Assembly (NCBI RefSeq): GCF_002374315.1
Contig: NZ_NWUX01000002.1
Coordinates: 191,150-255,149 of the forward strand
Length of the DNA: 64,000 bases
Origin: Vreelandella nigrificans
Lineage (GTDB): Bacteria; Pseudomonadota; Gammaproteobacteria; Pseudomonadales; Halomonadaceae
Direction of reading: 5' to 3'
Shown here: piece by piece, positions 18,584 to 25,807 of the stretch
Numbering within the stretch: the first letter of the stretch is position 1
How the letters are laid out: the number at the start of each line of letters is the position of its first letter
Made by a program: the position numbers and the translations under genes
Notes under the pieces: generated by a model
Told to the model about the DNA's origin: nothing
What the model saw: the letters and a program-made list of their open reading frames with translations, nothing else
Database searches by the model: none

Positions 18584-20137
18584 TTATGCAGTCCTCTGAC
18601 CAGAGCGGAAGAAGGTGTCCACGATGCTCACGACCGTCCAGAAGTAAACAATCCAAGAGAGCCAAAGCTTGACGGTGTTGGATGCCTGACAAGAAATTTG
18701 CATAGGGCCTAACTGCAACGGGGTGCAGCTACGGGAAGGCAGAGAGGGCAGTCGAGAGGTCACTTGTTCAGCAATGCCGGAGCTTGAGCCGTCGCCGATC
18801 TCATCCATCAGCGTGTTAACGTCGTCGTTGTAGAGCGCTTGCTGCTCGGCCAACCCGTCAAGGGTTTCATCCATGTCCGTGGTGTTAAAGAGGTCGTTAC
18901 CGTCGCCAACCTCCTCGGTGAAGCGGCTAACCAGGTTGTTCACCATGCCATCGGCAATGTTTTGGATGCAGCCAAGAATGCCCTTGTCATTTGTCGCGGC
19001 GGTGTGGCCATCATCGGTGTGGCGATCATCGGGATAGCAAGTACCCAGGCCAAGCGCACTGGTAAGCGATGAGCCTAACTCACTAAAGATGCCTTGTAGT
19101 TCGCCGGTCTGTTCGCCGATGGCATTGCCAATGGCCTCGATAACGCCATCAGTTTGGCCTGAAATAGCGCCGGTGACGTCGTTAGAAACAGCATCAAGCC
19201 CCCGCTGATTGGATGTACCAGAAGAGCGGATGGCTTCGATAATGCCGGAATCATCAAAGTCGAAATCTGGCACGGTAGAGCCGCCACCGGAAGAACCACC
19301 GCCGCCAGAAGAACCACCACCACCGGAAGAACCGCCGCCGCCAGAAGAACCACCGCCACCGGAAGAACCACCGTCATCAGCGTCGCCACCGCCTGGGTTA
19401 GTCGGATCGGGAGGTGTGCTATCGGTATTAGGGTTGGTAATCGTATTGCCGTTGTGATCGACGTAGCTGAACCATTCCGGTGCAGAATTCCAGTCCACAA
19501 GATACGACGTGTCACCGATCGTAAGGCAGCCAGATGCAGAGCAACCACCTGGTAGTGCAGTTAAATACTCAGGAACATCAAATGTTTGTTCTTTAGGCTC
19601 AAAATTAGAGTCTTGAATACTGACATTAGGATCAAATTCAAACTTACCGTACTTACCCGTTGATTCAGCCTTCCATTCAGAGGCAGAACAACTTTCAGTG
19701 TTTGTGACAGAATCAGTAAAACAAGCAGTAACACCCGTCGCACGAACAGTACAAGCACCACCAGTAGCAGAATAACCACCAAGGCTATTACTGGAGACAG
19801 TGCGAACGCCAGAGCCACCATGCGCTGCCTGACACTGCCTATCCGTCATAATGTCATAAATATCTAACGGGCTTCCAATCAGGTGCTGAATATGAGCAGC
19901 AGAGTAAGCATTTAAATTGATAGAGCAGCGGTGACCTCTAACTGGTTTGAAAGGAGGGTTAACGAAACGAATTGTTATAACTAAGCGGTTTGAGGATGTA
20001 TTGACATATGATTCAACACTTTTAATTATTAAGTGTGGTCGTTCACGGACAAAAGCGCAGATGGCAAACGCATCATCCATACCGAACACCATTAAAAAAG
20101 GCACAGCAAGCGTGGTTAAAATGGCTTTTTTAATCAT
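18584..20137 (-). CDS. Minor coat/adsorption protein (gpIII-like, TspB-like C-terminus)
   Basis: A 517-aa protein with a signal peptide (MIKKAILTTLAVPFLMVFGMDDAFA). A cysteine-containing N-terminal domain (residues ~26-215) is followed by a Gly-Ser linker of repeated SSGGGG units (residues ~250-280) and a helical C-terminal domain. A membrane anchor at the end, KLWLSWIVYFWTVVSIVDTF, closes it. The plan is that of filamentous phage gpIII: receptor-binding head, flexible linker, anchor. The Cys-rich stretch before the anchor resembles TspB-like proteins of Neisseria phages. It decides which host pilus or surface structure is bound, so the N-terminal part should vary between relatives. Confidence 0.85.
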   Translation of the reverse strand: MIKKAILTTLAVPFLMVFGMDDAFAICAFVRERPHLIIKSVESYVNTSSNRLVITIRFVNPPFKPVRGHRCSINLNAYSAAHIQHLIGSPLDIYDIMTDRQCQAAHGGSGVRTVSSNSLGGYSATGGACTVRATGVTACFTDSVTNTESCSASEWKAESTGKYGKFEFDPNVSIQDSNFEPKEQTFDVPEYLTALPGGCSASGCLTIGDTSYLVDWNSAPEWFSYVDHNGNTITNPNTDSTPPDPTNPGGGDADDGGSSGGGGSSGGGGSSGGGGSSGGGGSSGGGSTVPDFDFDDSGIIEAIRSSGTSNQRGLDAVSNDVTGAISGQTDGVIEAIGNAIGEQTGELQGIFSELGSSLTSALGLGTCYPDDRHTDDGHTAATNDKGILGCIQNIADGMVNNLVSRFTEEVGDGNDLFNTTDMDETLDGLAEQQALYNDDVNTLMDEIGDGSSSGIAEQVTSRLPSLPSRSCTPLQLGPMQISCQASNTVKLWLSWIVYFWTVVSIVDTFFRSGQRTA

Positions 20138-20153
20138 GTTCCCCTCGCGATAT

Positions 20154-20174
20154 AAAAAGGGGCGTTTCCGCCCC
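20154..20174 (-). terminator. Terminator between major coat and adsorption genes
   Basis: On the minus strand GGGGCG-GAAA-CGCCCC followed by TTTTT, 23 bases after the coat-gene stop. In f1 a terminator at this place lets the coat gene be expressed far above gene III. Confidence 0.95.
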
Positions 20175-20196
20175 TTGTATCCCTTGCTTAGTGATA

Positions 20197-20445
20197 TTAA
20201 GAAGCGCGGTTAGCAAATTTCTTAAATAGCTTGATGCCGATTAAAGAAGCGGTGATCGCCGCCACCACAGGCCATGCTTGACCGGCCATATCTGCTCCGG
20301 TGGACTGGATTTCGCTAAAGGCAGCGGATGCATCAGCCTGGGCGTTACCGATCATGCCAACGGACACAGCAGCGCCTGCGGCTACTTTGGCAGATGTGGA
20401 CCCAACGGCATTTTTTGCGTTTTGAAAGAGTGCTTTCATGGTCAT
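20197..20445 (-). CDS. Major coat protein precursor (gpVIII-like)
   Basis: An 82-aa precursor. The first 37 residues form a signal peptide ending in GMIGNAQA. The mature part of about 45 residues has the classic coat plan: acidic amphipathic start (DASAAFSEIQSTGADMAG), a hydrophobic span (AWPVVAAITASLIGIKLF) and a basic DNA-facing end (KKFANRAS). The ATG at 20445 or 20439 may be used. Its start overlaps the stop of the small gene upstream (ATGA), and a strong terminator follows. Confidence 0.93.
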   Translation of the reverse strand: MTMKALFQNAKNAVGSTSAKVAAGAAVSVGMIGNAQADASAAFSEIQSTGADMAGQAWPVVAAITASLIGIKLFKKFANRAS

Positions 20446-20558
20446 GTGACTGACTCCATAAATTTCTTCGTGATAACCAAAATGTGACCGAATGCCCAAC
20501 CAATGGCATACGAGGTAAAGAGGGAGCCAACCACAAACGTAATGCTGGGATCGTTCAT
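20442..20558 (-). CDS. Tiny membrane protein, gpIX/gpVII-like
   Basis: A 38-aa protein, MNDPSITFVVGSLFTSYAIG then a continued hydrophobic run and a basic end (TKKFMESVT). One membrane span is predicted. Its ATG overlaps the stop of the gene upstream (ATGA) and its stop overlaps the major coat ATG. Position between the ssDNA-binding gene and the coat gene is that of gpVII/gpIX in f1, which cap the leading end of the filament. Assignment is by position and size. Confidence 0.75.
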   Translation of the reverse strand: MNDPSITFVVGSLFTSYAIGWAFGHILVITKKFMESVT

Positions 20559-20653
20559 CGTTGGCCCCCATTTATTGCGCCAAGTCCGAAGCAGAGAACG
20601 AGGCCGACGCAATAAACCAGGAGCCATAGACCGGAGAGTTCAGACGTGTCCAT
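20555..20653 (-). CDS. Tiny membrane protein, gpVII/gpIX-like
   Basis: A 32-aa open frame: MDTSELSGLWLLVYCVGLVL followed by CFGLGAINGGQR. It is a single hydrophobic span with an acidic start. It ends inside an ATGA overlap with the next small gene, and begins 11 bases after the ssDNA-binding gene stops. Like its neighbour it sits where f1 has gpVII/gpIX. At this length it is easily missed by gene finders. Confidence 0.7.
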   Translation of the reverse strand: MDTSELSGLWLLVYCVGLVLCFGLGAINGGQR

Positions 20654-20664
20654 GGCTCAGAATC

Positions 20665-20991
20665 CTATTTTTTGTCGCTGCTGGTGGCCGCTGCTGGCTG
20701 GGCGCTACCAGTGGCGTTGGGTTTGCGGACGGCGAGAACGTGCAAGGTGGCTTTGCCACCAGAAGAGCGAAATTCAATATCTAGCTCCATGTTGCAAGGC
20801 ATGTGCACCGCATGGGCGTGGAGCTGGTCGAGAATTTCATAAGGTGCAGACATGGTGCTGACCTGATAACCAATTTGGTTTTCGTTATCCGTGGCAGAGG
20901 GCTGCATGATGGTGATTTTTGCGCCCTTAACGCCGTTATCCATGCTGTAGCGAGAGGCACCAATAACGTGGGCGTGAATAGTGTTGATCAT
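20665..20991 (-). CDS. Phage single-stranded DNA-binding protein (gpV-like)
   Basis: A 108-aa small basic/neutral protein in the gpV position, first of the structural block. It has a compact beta-rich body (residues 1-90, e.g. GAKITIMQPSATDNENQIGY and MELDIEFRSSGGKATLHVLA) and a flexible Ala/Ser/Lys tail. gpV coats the new viral strand and keeps it single-stranded for packaging. I infer function from length, composition and position. Confidence 0.75.
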   Translation of the reverse strand: MINTIHAHVIGASRYSMDNGVKGAKITIMQPSATDNENQIGYQVSTMSAPYEILDQLHAHAVHMPCNMELDIEFRSSGGKATLHVLAVRKPNATGSAQPAAATSSDKK

Positions 20992-21009
20992 GGTCGTGTT
21001 TCCTTTTCG

Positions 21010-21183
21010 TTAGCGTTGGGTTCTGGCGGCCTGGGTTAGGCAGTAGTCCGCGAGAATGGCTAGCTCAGTGGTTTCAGGTGTAATGCCATCGACGACTAAG
21101 AGGCGGTATTCAGCCTCGGCGTAGTACGTCGCGGCGCGTGCATAATCCCTGCCGTGGAGGCACCGCAGGCCCCGCTCCCTCAA
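21010..21183 (-). CDS. Possible small phage protein of unknown function
   Basis: Part of a longer open frame (to 21426) whose upstream half runs through the origin-like hairpin and is unlikely to be coding. The 57 residues after a TTG at 21183 read RERGLRCLHGRDYARAATYY, then an acidic helical stretch with GITPETTELAILADYCLTQA. They look protein-like, with a TPR-like helix pair. No good ribosome-binding site is visible before the TTG. I do not recognise the family. Confidence 0.35.
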   Translation of the reverse strand: MRERGLRCLHGRDYARAATYYAEAEYRLLVVDGITPETTELAILADYCLTQAARTQR

Positions 21184-21206
21184 AGCTCGGGAATCGAGGC
21201 AGGGGG

Positions 21207-21370
21207 AGTCCCCTGCCCGCCCTCCGTGGCCCTTCTGTCGCGTCGCACGGCAGCCAACACCGTCCAGCCTGTCAACCCCTGCTCTAACCCCCGACCAGGG
21301 GTTGACAGGCTGGCCGTTGCTGGCTAAGGGCACCGTGCGACCGAAGGGCGACGGATGACGGGCAGGGGAC
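21207..21370. other. Very long imperfect hairpin: probable phage origin and packaging signal
   Basis: The outer arms CCCCTGCCCG (21207-) and CGGGCAGGGG (to ~21370) pair. About 30 further bases on each side match with few mismatches, then GTCGCACGG/CCGTGCGAC. The inside is a perfect 18-bp stem (21264-21281 with 21296-21313) around a 14-base loop. A side hairpin of 8 bp (GGCAGGGG/CCCCTGCC) overlaps the left end. Filamentous phages keep their nicking origins and packaging hairpin in such an intergenic region; here it lies just before the ssDNA-binding gene. Confidence 0.7.
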
Positions 21371-21376
21371 ACAGGA

Positions 21377-22063
21377 TCAAGCCTCGTTGCCGTGGGGAGC
21401 GGGGGAGGCGTCACCAGCAGGAACATTCAGCGGGGCTTTTTCGCCGCGTTCCAGCTGGGTAAGACCGTACTGAATCAGGTGTTCCCCCAGGGCGGAGGGG
21501 GTCAGGCCGTTGGTGCCTGCCTGGATCAAGTAGCGGCTGTGAATCTCTTGGTCGAGAAAGACCCGAATGGGCTGTTTTTTACTCATGTGCATAACTCCGA
21601 AAGGGCTAAAGGCCGTTGTGGATAACGGGCGACGCGTTAGCCGTGGGGGTGTGGATAAAGGCGCGGGTACCACAATGACCGAACGACGAGGGGAGGCATC
21701 GGCAGGTGCGGGGTCGCGAGGATCGGCCAGGGGTAGGCCGTAGTGCTTGGCGAGGTAGGCCTGGGCGTGCTGGTAGTGCTTGAAAACGATGCTGTAACGG
21801 CGACCTTCGTCAATGTTGGCCATACGGGTGATGGTGGCGTCATCAAGGTCTAGTGCCAGCATGTGAGCCGCAGGGACGTTGATGAAGCTGAAACCACCCT
21901 CTTCAAAATCTTTGGAAATGTGATGGTGAAGCAACACCATGCCAGGAGCGCGCTGGTCGTCCATCAAGAGTTCTTGAACGTGGATAGCGAAGGTATCGGT
22001 GTCCATGAGCGTATTGGGGGCTTCTAGGGTCACAACGGGAGCTTGGGGGGCAATAGAAGTCAT
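21377..22063 (-). CDS. Phage protein of unknown function with RHH-like C-terminal part
   Basis: A 228-aa frame starting at ATG 22063, which overlaps the TGA of the gene upstream (TGATG). Residues 1-120 form an alpha/beta-looking domain (TFAIHVQELLMDDQRAPGMV, EGRRYSIVFKHYQHAQAYLA). A Pro/Arg/Ser-rich linker follows, then about 69 residues starting MSKKQPIRVFLDQEIHSRYL, which resemble a ribbon-helix-helix DNA binder. An ATG at 21586 with GGAG about ten bases upstream could give that C-terminal part as a separate protein. I do not recognise the N-terminal domain. Confidence 0.6.
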   Translation of the reverse strand: MTSIAPQAPVVTLEAPNTLMDTDTFAIHVQELLMDDQRAPGMVLLHHHISKDFEEGGFSFINVPAAHMLALDLDDATITRMANIDEGRRYSIVFKHYQHAQAYLAKHYGLPLADPRDPAPADASPRRSVIVVPAPLSTPPRLTRRPLSTTAFSPFGVMHMSKKQPIRVFLDQEIHSRYLIQAGTNGLTPSALGEHLIQYGLTQLERGEKAPLNVPAGDASPAPHGNEA

Positions 22064-22272
22064 CACTGCCAGTCCTCCGATTGAAGGCACTCAGCAGTAA
22101 AGAGTGCGACGTTAACGAGGCGACGACGACCCACTTTGATAAGCGGGAGATTCCCCTGGTTAAGCTGGCCCCGCACGGTGTCGGGGGAAAGGCCAGTTAG
22201 CTCGGAGAAACGCTCTATCGTCATAACGGGCACCTGGGGTGCGGGGACGTGGGGCGTGTTGCTCGTTTCCAT
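22063..22272 (-). CDS. AlpA/excisionase-like small DNA-binding protein
   Basis: A 69-aa protein with a MerR/AlpA-type helix-turn-helix: TIERFSELTGLSPDTVRGQL then LPLIKVGRRRLVNVALF. Such proteins act as phage excisionase or early activator. I start at ATG 22272 (METSNTPHVPAPQ). It is divergent from the repressor gene at 22402, with operator-like palindromes between them, so it is probably the first gene of the lytic/productive operon. Confidence 0.8.
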   Translation of the reverse strand: METSNTPHVPAPQVPVMTIERFSELTGLSPDTVRGQLNQGNLPLIKVGRRRLVNVALFTAECLQSEDWQ

Positions 22273-22363
22273 GCTGTACCTGCTCGCTGTGGCATGTTGT
22301 GGTAGGCTGCAATCAGCACCAAAAAAACAAGAGATTGGTGTGAATAGCGATGTACTTAAAATA

Positions 22364-22399
22364 GAGTACACTCATATCTAAGGTTACTCAGAGTTGAGT
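22364..22399. promoter_or_regulatory. Operator-like palindromes between repressor and AlpA-like gene
   Basis: GAGTACACTC (22364-22373) and ACTCAGAGTTGAGT (22386-22399) share the ACTC/GAGT half-site. The second overlaps the region just before the repressor ATG. The layout suggests a repressor binding both promoters. Confidence 0.55.
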
Positions 22400-22401
22400 A
22401 T

Positions 22402-22686
22402 ATGTCAAGCGAACTTGCCTATAAAATTCGTCAAATTCGTGAGGTGGAAACTTCAGGAAGAGGAGAGTTTTCGCAACTTATTGGAATTGCTAAGAAAACA
22501 TTAGAAGGTATTGAACAGACAGGAAGGGTGCCAAAAGGTGACCTTTTAGAAGCTGTATGCAAGAAGTGGCCTAAATACACACTTTGGTTAATGACAGGGC
22601 AGGTAGATGAAGTGTGCGGACAAGTAAGCCCTGATATAGAGAGGGCGCGCCGCGAGTTGAAGCAAACAGGGACGGGTACCAACTAG
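22402..22686 (+). CDS. Prophage repressor-like HTH protein
   Basis: A 94-aa protein with an N-terminal lambda-repressor-like helix-turn-helix: KIRQIREVETSGRGEFSQLI and IAKKTLEGIEQTGRVPKGDL, then WPKYTLWLMTGQVDE, a form common in phage and plasmid regulators. It is divergent from the AlpA-like gene and has palindromes at its promoter. It lacks a peptidase domain, so induction would not follow the LexA/CI cleavage route. Low GC compared with the structural genes. Confidence 0.75.
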   Translation: MSSELAYKIRQIREVETSGRGEFSQLIGIAKKTLEGIEQTGRVPKGDLLEAVCKKWPKYTLWLMTGQVDEVCGQVSPDIERARRELKQTGTGTN

Positions 22687-22747
22687 CGCAAAGGGTTGTG
22701 GATAGTTGGTATTCAGGGGGAAGGCATTGTGGATAAAAAGGTAAATT

Positions 22748-23758
22748 ATGAGTGATTTTAGTACTGAGCGTTATTTAACAATAGCTGTTAATAAGTTAAA
22801 TGAATATGCCTCAAATGAAGATGACCAAGCCCGTATAAAATTTATATCTTATTTTTTTGATAAAATTAAAGTAAATTGTCATGAGATAAATATCAATGAT
22901 AGCCTTGAATGTTGGATTGATATAGTCGAGTTTTTTTTTGGGAATGTTGGCGCATTACGGAAAGATGACTTTATAGTAAATTGCACAAGTTTTATATATG
23001 TAGTGAATAAAGAGTTAATGATTATTGGAAAAGGAGTCGAAAAAAACAAAGGATTTGATTATGAGTATAGAAATTTTATTGAAGAAATAAATAATGACAA
23101 AGATGTTTTTGAAAGAGTTGTTGAGTTAAATAAAAAATATAATGACTTGTATAAATATAAGCTGCTGGAGGAAAGAGCTAAATCTGTATATTTAAAAGAG
23201 TTAGATAAAAGATTTGATGAGTCCTTAGGGAAGATGGAAGATAGAGTGGTTAATGTAGAAGAGAGTGCTAATAGTAGCAGTGAAAAGCTTGAGTTGATAA
23301 AAAATGATTTAGGTTTTACATCTCTTTTTTCAGGTTTCCATAATTACTCCGAAAAGATTGAGAAAAATCTTTATTGGACTGGTAAGGAAGTTTTATTATA
23401 TAAAATTGTTTTGTTGGCTTTGCCGCTGTTAGCGGGAATATACGCTATTAGTGGAGGAGAAGAATATAGAGTATATGGAAGTTTTTTTGTACTCGCTCTG
23501 GGTGTAGGTTTATTGTTAAGAATGGCAGCCCGTAAAAACGATCAATTTGAACAGACTTTAAGTCAAATAAATTTAAAAACTTCTATCGCTGTTTTTCATG
23601 AGGAACAGATGAGAAAGATTAAAGATAGTGAAAGGCAGCATGCTAATGAGAAATTCATAGAATTTATTTATTCTGACATTAAAACTAGCGAATGGCACTA
23701 TCCAGATTTGACAAGCGGTCTAGCTGAGCTTATCAAAGCTGTTAAAAGTAAGAATTAG
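22748..23758 (+). CDS. AT-rich prophage cargo gene: predicted membrane protein of unknown function
   Basis: A 336-aa protein, strikingly richer in A+T than everything around it. Residues 1-215 are charged and helical with likely coiled coil (YLKELDKRFDESLGKMEDRV and on). Two membrane segments follow (about 217-236 IVLLALPLLAGIYAI and 243-262 VYGSFFVLALGVGLLLRMA), then a cytoplasmic charged tail (KNDQFEQTLSQINLKTSIAV). I do not recognise the family. The place, on the opposite strand from the phage operon and next to the repressor, plus its foreign composition, is typical of a lysogeny-expressed cargo gene. Superinfection exclusion or anti-phage function is a guess. Confidence 0.75.
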   Translation: MSDFSTERYLTIAVNKLNEYASNEDDQARIKFISYFFDKIKVNCHEININDSLECWIDIVEFFFGNVGALRKDDFIVNCTSFIYVVNKELMIIGKGVEKNKGFDYEYRNFIEEINNDKDVFERVVELNKKYNDLYKYKLLEERAKSVYLKELDKRFDESLGKMEDRVVNVEESANSSSEKLELIKNDLGFTSLFSGFHNYSEKIEKNLYWTGKEVLLYKIVLLALPLLAGIYAISGGEEYRVYGSFFVLALGVGLLLRMAARKNDQFEQTLSQINLKTSIAVFHEEQMRKIKDSERQHANEKFIEFIYSDIKTSEWHYPDLTSGLAELIKAVKSKN

Positions 23759-24243
23759 TTTCCTGAATAACTAGAAACCTCACCATTACAGATCCTCACC
23801 GAATGCCGACCGCGCTGAAAGCGGTTGGTGCCATTCCAGTAAAGGTTACGGCAGACGTTACCATCATAAGTATGGGTGGAAATGCTGGAGGGGGTTCCCA
23901 GTATGCTAATAGCCTGCCGTTCAGTCATGCCAGGTATAACCACCCCGCGATTACGTGCCTTTACTTCAGCGTTACGCCGATCAATAGTGGATTGGTAGCG
24001 GCTAGGTGTATTTGCCCTCTGTTGTGGGCGCTGAGGAGTAGTAGGTTGTGTAATTGGAGGCTGTGAGTGTATCTGAGGAAAGGGAACGATGTTCAGGTTG
24101 TTGGTATTTACCCGTTCAGAAGGAACGCCTTCACATGGGGAATCTTGAAAGGTGGTTGTGCCATTTAAGACACACCGGAAAATCTCAGCGTGGGCAGAGA
24201 GGGGCAGAAATGTCAGAAGAACAATAAAGATGTTTTTTTTCAT
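23755..24243 (-). CDS. Secreted DUF4124-like protein with BamE/SmpA-like C-terminal domain
   Basis: A 162-aa protein with a signal peptide (MKKNIFIVLLTFLPLSAHA). A DUF4124-like start follows (EIFRCVLNGTTTFQDSPC), with two cysteines likely bridged, then a Pro/Gln/Thr-rich linker. The C-terminal domain has VIPGMTERQAISILGTPSSI, the SmpA/BamE-type motif, plus two more cysteines. Proteins of this design sit in the periplasm. It lies at the right end of the prophage beside attR; its stop overlaps the end of the cargo gene on the other strand. Its role in phage biology is unknown. Confidence 0.75.
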   Translation of the reverse strand: MKKNIFIVLLTFLPLSAHAEIFRCVLNGTTTFQDSPCEGVPSERVNTNNLNIVPFPQIHSQPPITQPTTPQRPQQRANTPSRYQSTIDRRNAEVKARNRGVVIPGMTERQAISILGTPSSISTHTYDGNVCRNLYWNGTNRFQRGRHSVRICNGEVSSYSGN

Positions 24244-24473
24244 TATCCATGCTTTCTAAGCAAATATTAGCCAATAAAGATTAACAAGAAAACTTCGGAT
24301 TTAAAGCGTTAGGGGAGCAATTTTTTGAAGATGCGCGATTCTGCATAGTCGTCGGTGATGTGACAGCAAAGTGTCCATCGAGGTATGCCAATGCAGATTA
24401 AAACAGGCTGTTGAGAAGGCGGCGAAGCCAGAAAATACGCCTAGTATGTCGTAACATGCTGAAAAGAAAAGGC

Positions 24474-24530
24474 TTCAAAATCCGCCGCCTTTACGGGTGT
24501 GCCAGTTCGAGTCTGGCCACCGGCACCAAA
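24474..24530. repeat. Prophage attachment site attR (tRNA-Leu 3' fragment)
   Basis: An exact 57-bp copy of 13271-13327. It has no 5' half of the tRNA, so it is a remnant of the original gene left when the phage supplied a new 3' end. The 230 bases before it (24244-24473) hold no gene I can support. Confidence 0.95.
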
Positions 24531-24538
24531 TTGCAAAA

Positions 24539-24569
24539 GGGCTTAACGTTTATCGTTAAGCCCTTTTTT
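24539..24569 (+). terminator. Original tRNA-Leu terminator beside attR
   Basis: GGGCTTAACG and CGTTAAGCCC form a perfect 10-bp stem with loop TTTAT and six T. It is likely the terminator of tRNA-Leu before integration. Confidence 0.9.
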
Positions 24570-24717
24570 GTGCCTGTCTTCTCCAGGCGGTTAGTGCTGC
24601 ATGCCCGTAGATAGCTGCGTTTAGATATGGCACCGCTTCCCAGTGCTGTGCAACCCTTGGTCGAGCATGTGGGCATTACTGCGTGTGATATTTGCAGGTC
24701 GAGGTTGGGGAGGGTGG

Positions 24718-25701
24718 TCAGACATCGGCGCGATAATTTATGGCTACCCAGTCAAACATGGTGCTGTCTTCGACCACGTACCCGATACCAGGGAATGCGA
24801 TATGGCAACCCGCCACCATGTACTTCTCTGCTACAGCTTCGGCAAAGGCTGCTTCGCGAGTGATAACCGCCTGGTCCGGGTCAACGTCAAAGGCAATCGC
24901 CACGCCAGGATCGTCAAACTGCACGACATCGCCATGGGTGATATCGCCCCAATAGACAAATTTTTCACCGTTGCTTTCAAACCATAATGCACTATGGCCG
25001 GGAGTGTGGCCTGGGCGGTGGGTTGAGTTAATCATCCCAGGAATGGCTGGCGCATTTGTGTCGTAGGTGCTGAGCATATCGCTATCGAGATAAGGCTTTG
25101 TTGACGAGACAGCCTGATCAAAGAATTGCTTGGCGTCGTCAGGGGCCTGTTCACGATTTTCAGCACTAAACCAATATTCTGCATCCAGTTTCGGCACATG
25201 CACCATTGCGTTGGCAAACACCTTTTGGCCGTTTAGGACAAGCCCACCGACATGGTCGGGATGAATGTGGGTAATCACCACATCATCAATCTGGTCGGGA
25301 TGGTAGCCTGATGCGATGATGTTGCTTGTCAGTTTGCCCAAGTCTGGCCCCATCAGGTCACTGGTGCCAGCATCCAGAAGAATAAGCCGGTCGCCGAAAT
25401 TCAGTAGATAGGCATTGACCGACAAATGGGTTGGCGTGCCTTGAAATGCATTGGCAAGTGCCGTGCGGGCTTGTTCGGGCGTGATATTCAGGTAAAGGTC
25501 GGCAATCGGAAACAGACCAGTACCATCCGAAAGCGCGGTGACTTCGACATTCCCCACCATCAGGCGGTAATAGCCAGGCGCCTGCGTGCCCACCAGCGGT
25601 GCTTTGGCTACTGCATGCAATGGAATGAACACAGTGCTGGCCGCCGCTCCGATGGCAACGGCAGCAAGCGAGCCTTTAAGCATATCTCTGCGTGAAATCA
25701 T
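24718..25701 (-). CDS. Tat-exported metallo-beta-lactamase-fold hydrolase
   Basis: A 327-aa MBL-fold enzyme. The N-terminus has a twin-arginine signal (SRRDMLKGSLAAVAIGAAAS). The zinc motif VVITHIHPDHVGGL (HxHxDH) is clear, with a later histidine in HRPGHTPGHSALWF and an Asp in YWGDITHGD. Family members range from quorum-quenching lactonases to arylsulfate and phosphotriester hydrolases; I cannot choose between them. I start at ATG 25701, which places the Tat motif at the N-terminus; upstream starts would bury it. It is divergent from a LysR regulator that probably controls it. Nothing in the gap from attR (24570-24717) looks like a gene. Confidence 0.88.
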   Translation of the reverse strand: MISRRDMLKGSLAAVAIGAAASTVFIPLHAVAKAPLVGTQAPGYYRLMVGNVEVTALSDGTGLFPIADLYLNITPEQARTALANAFQGTPTHLSVNAYLLNFGDRLILLDAGTSDLMGPDLGKLTSNIIASGYHPDQIDDVVITHIHPDHVGGLVLNGQKVFANAMVHVPKLDAEYWFSAENREQAPDDAKQFFDQAVSSTKPYLDSDMLSTYDTNAPAIPGMINSTHRPGHTPGHSALWFESNGEKFVYWGDITHGDVVQFDDPGVAIAFDVDPDQAVITREAAFAEAVAEKYMVAGCHIAFPGIGYVVEDSTMFDWVAINYRADV

Positions 25702-25807
25702 CAAAACACTCCCCCTCAATTTAAATAGCCGATATTTAACCGGCGGCTTGTAACGCGGTGAAGAAAAGGTATATTTCCATTGGTTAGCAATCAAATCGAT
25801 GCCAGTC

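Larger units (their letters stand above)
13271..24530. mobile_element. Inovirus (filamentous phage) prophage integrated in tRNA-Leu
   Basis: A unit of 11203 bases between the two copies of a 57-bp repeat derived from the tRNA-Leu 3' half. It contains the inovirus module set: tyrosine integrase, Rep, secretin (pIV), Zot/pI ATPase, a DUF2523-like pVI analogue, Gly-Ser-linked adsorption protein (pIII), major coat (pVIII) with terminator, two tiny membrane proteins, and an ssDNA-binding protein. A large origin-like hairpin and a divergent repressor/AlpA switch are also present. No structural gene looks broken, so it may be able to make virions. Cargo lies at the right end: an AT-rich membrane protein and a secreted protein. 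Confidence 0.93.

Noticed and set aside
19260-19375. Regular short repeats that look CRISPR-like
   Set aside because: They are the Gly-Ser linker codons of the adsorption protein, with no spacers and in frame throughout.
21184-21426. Upstream half of an open frame before the small phage gene
   Set aside because: It runs straight through the giant hairpin and gives a Pro/Arg-rich unlikely protein; no ribosome site at its ATG.
24474-24530. Second tRNA-Leu
   Set aside because: Only the 3' half is present; the D-arm and 5' acceptor strand are missing. It is attR.
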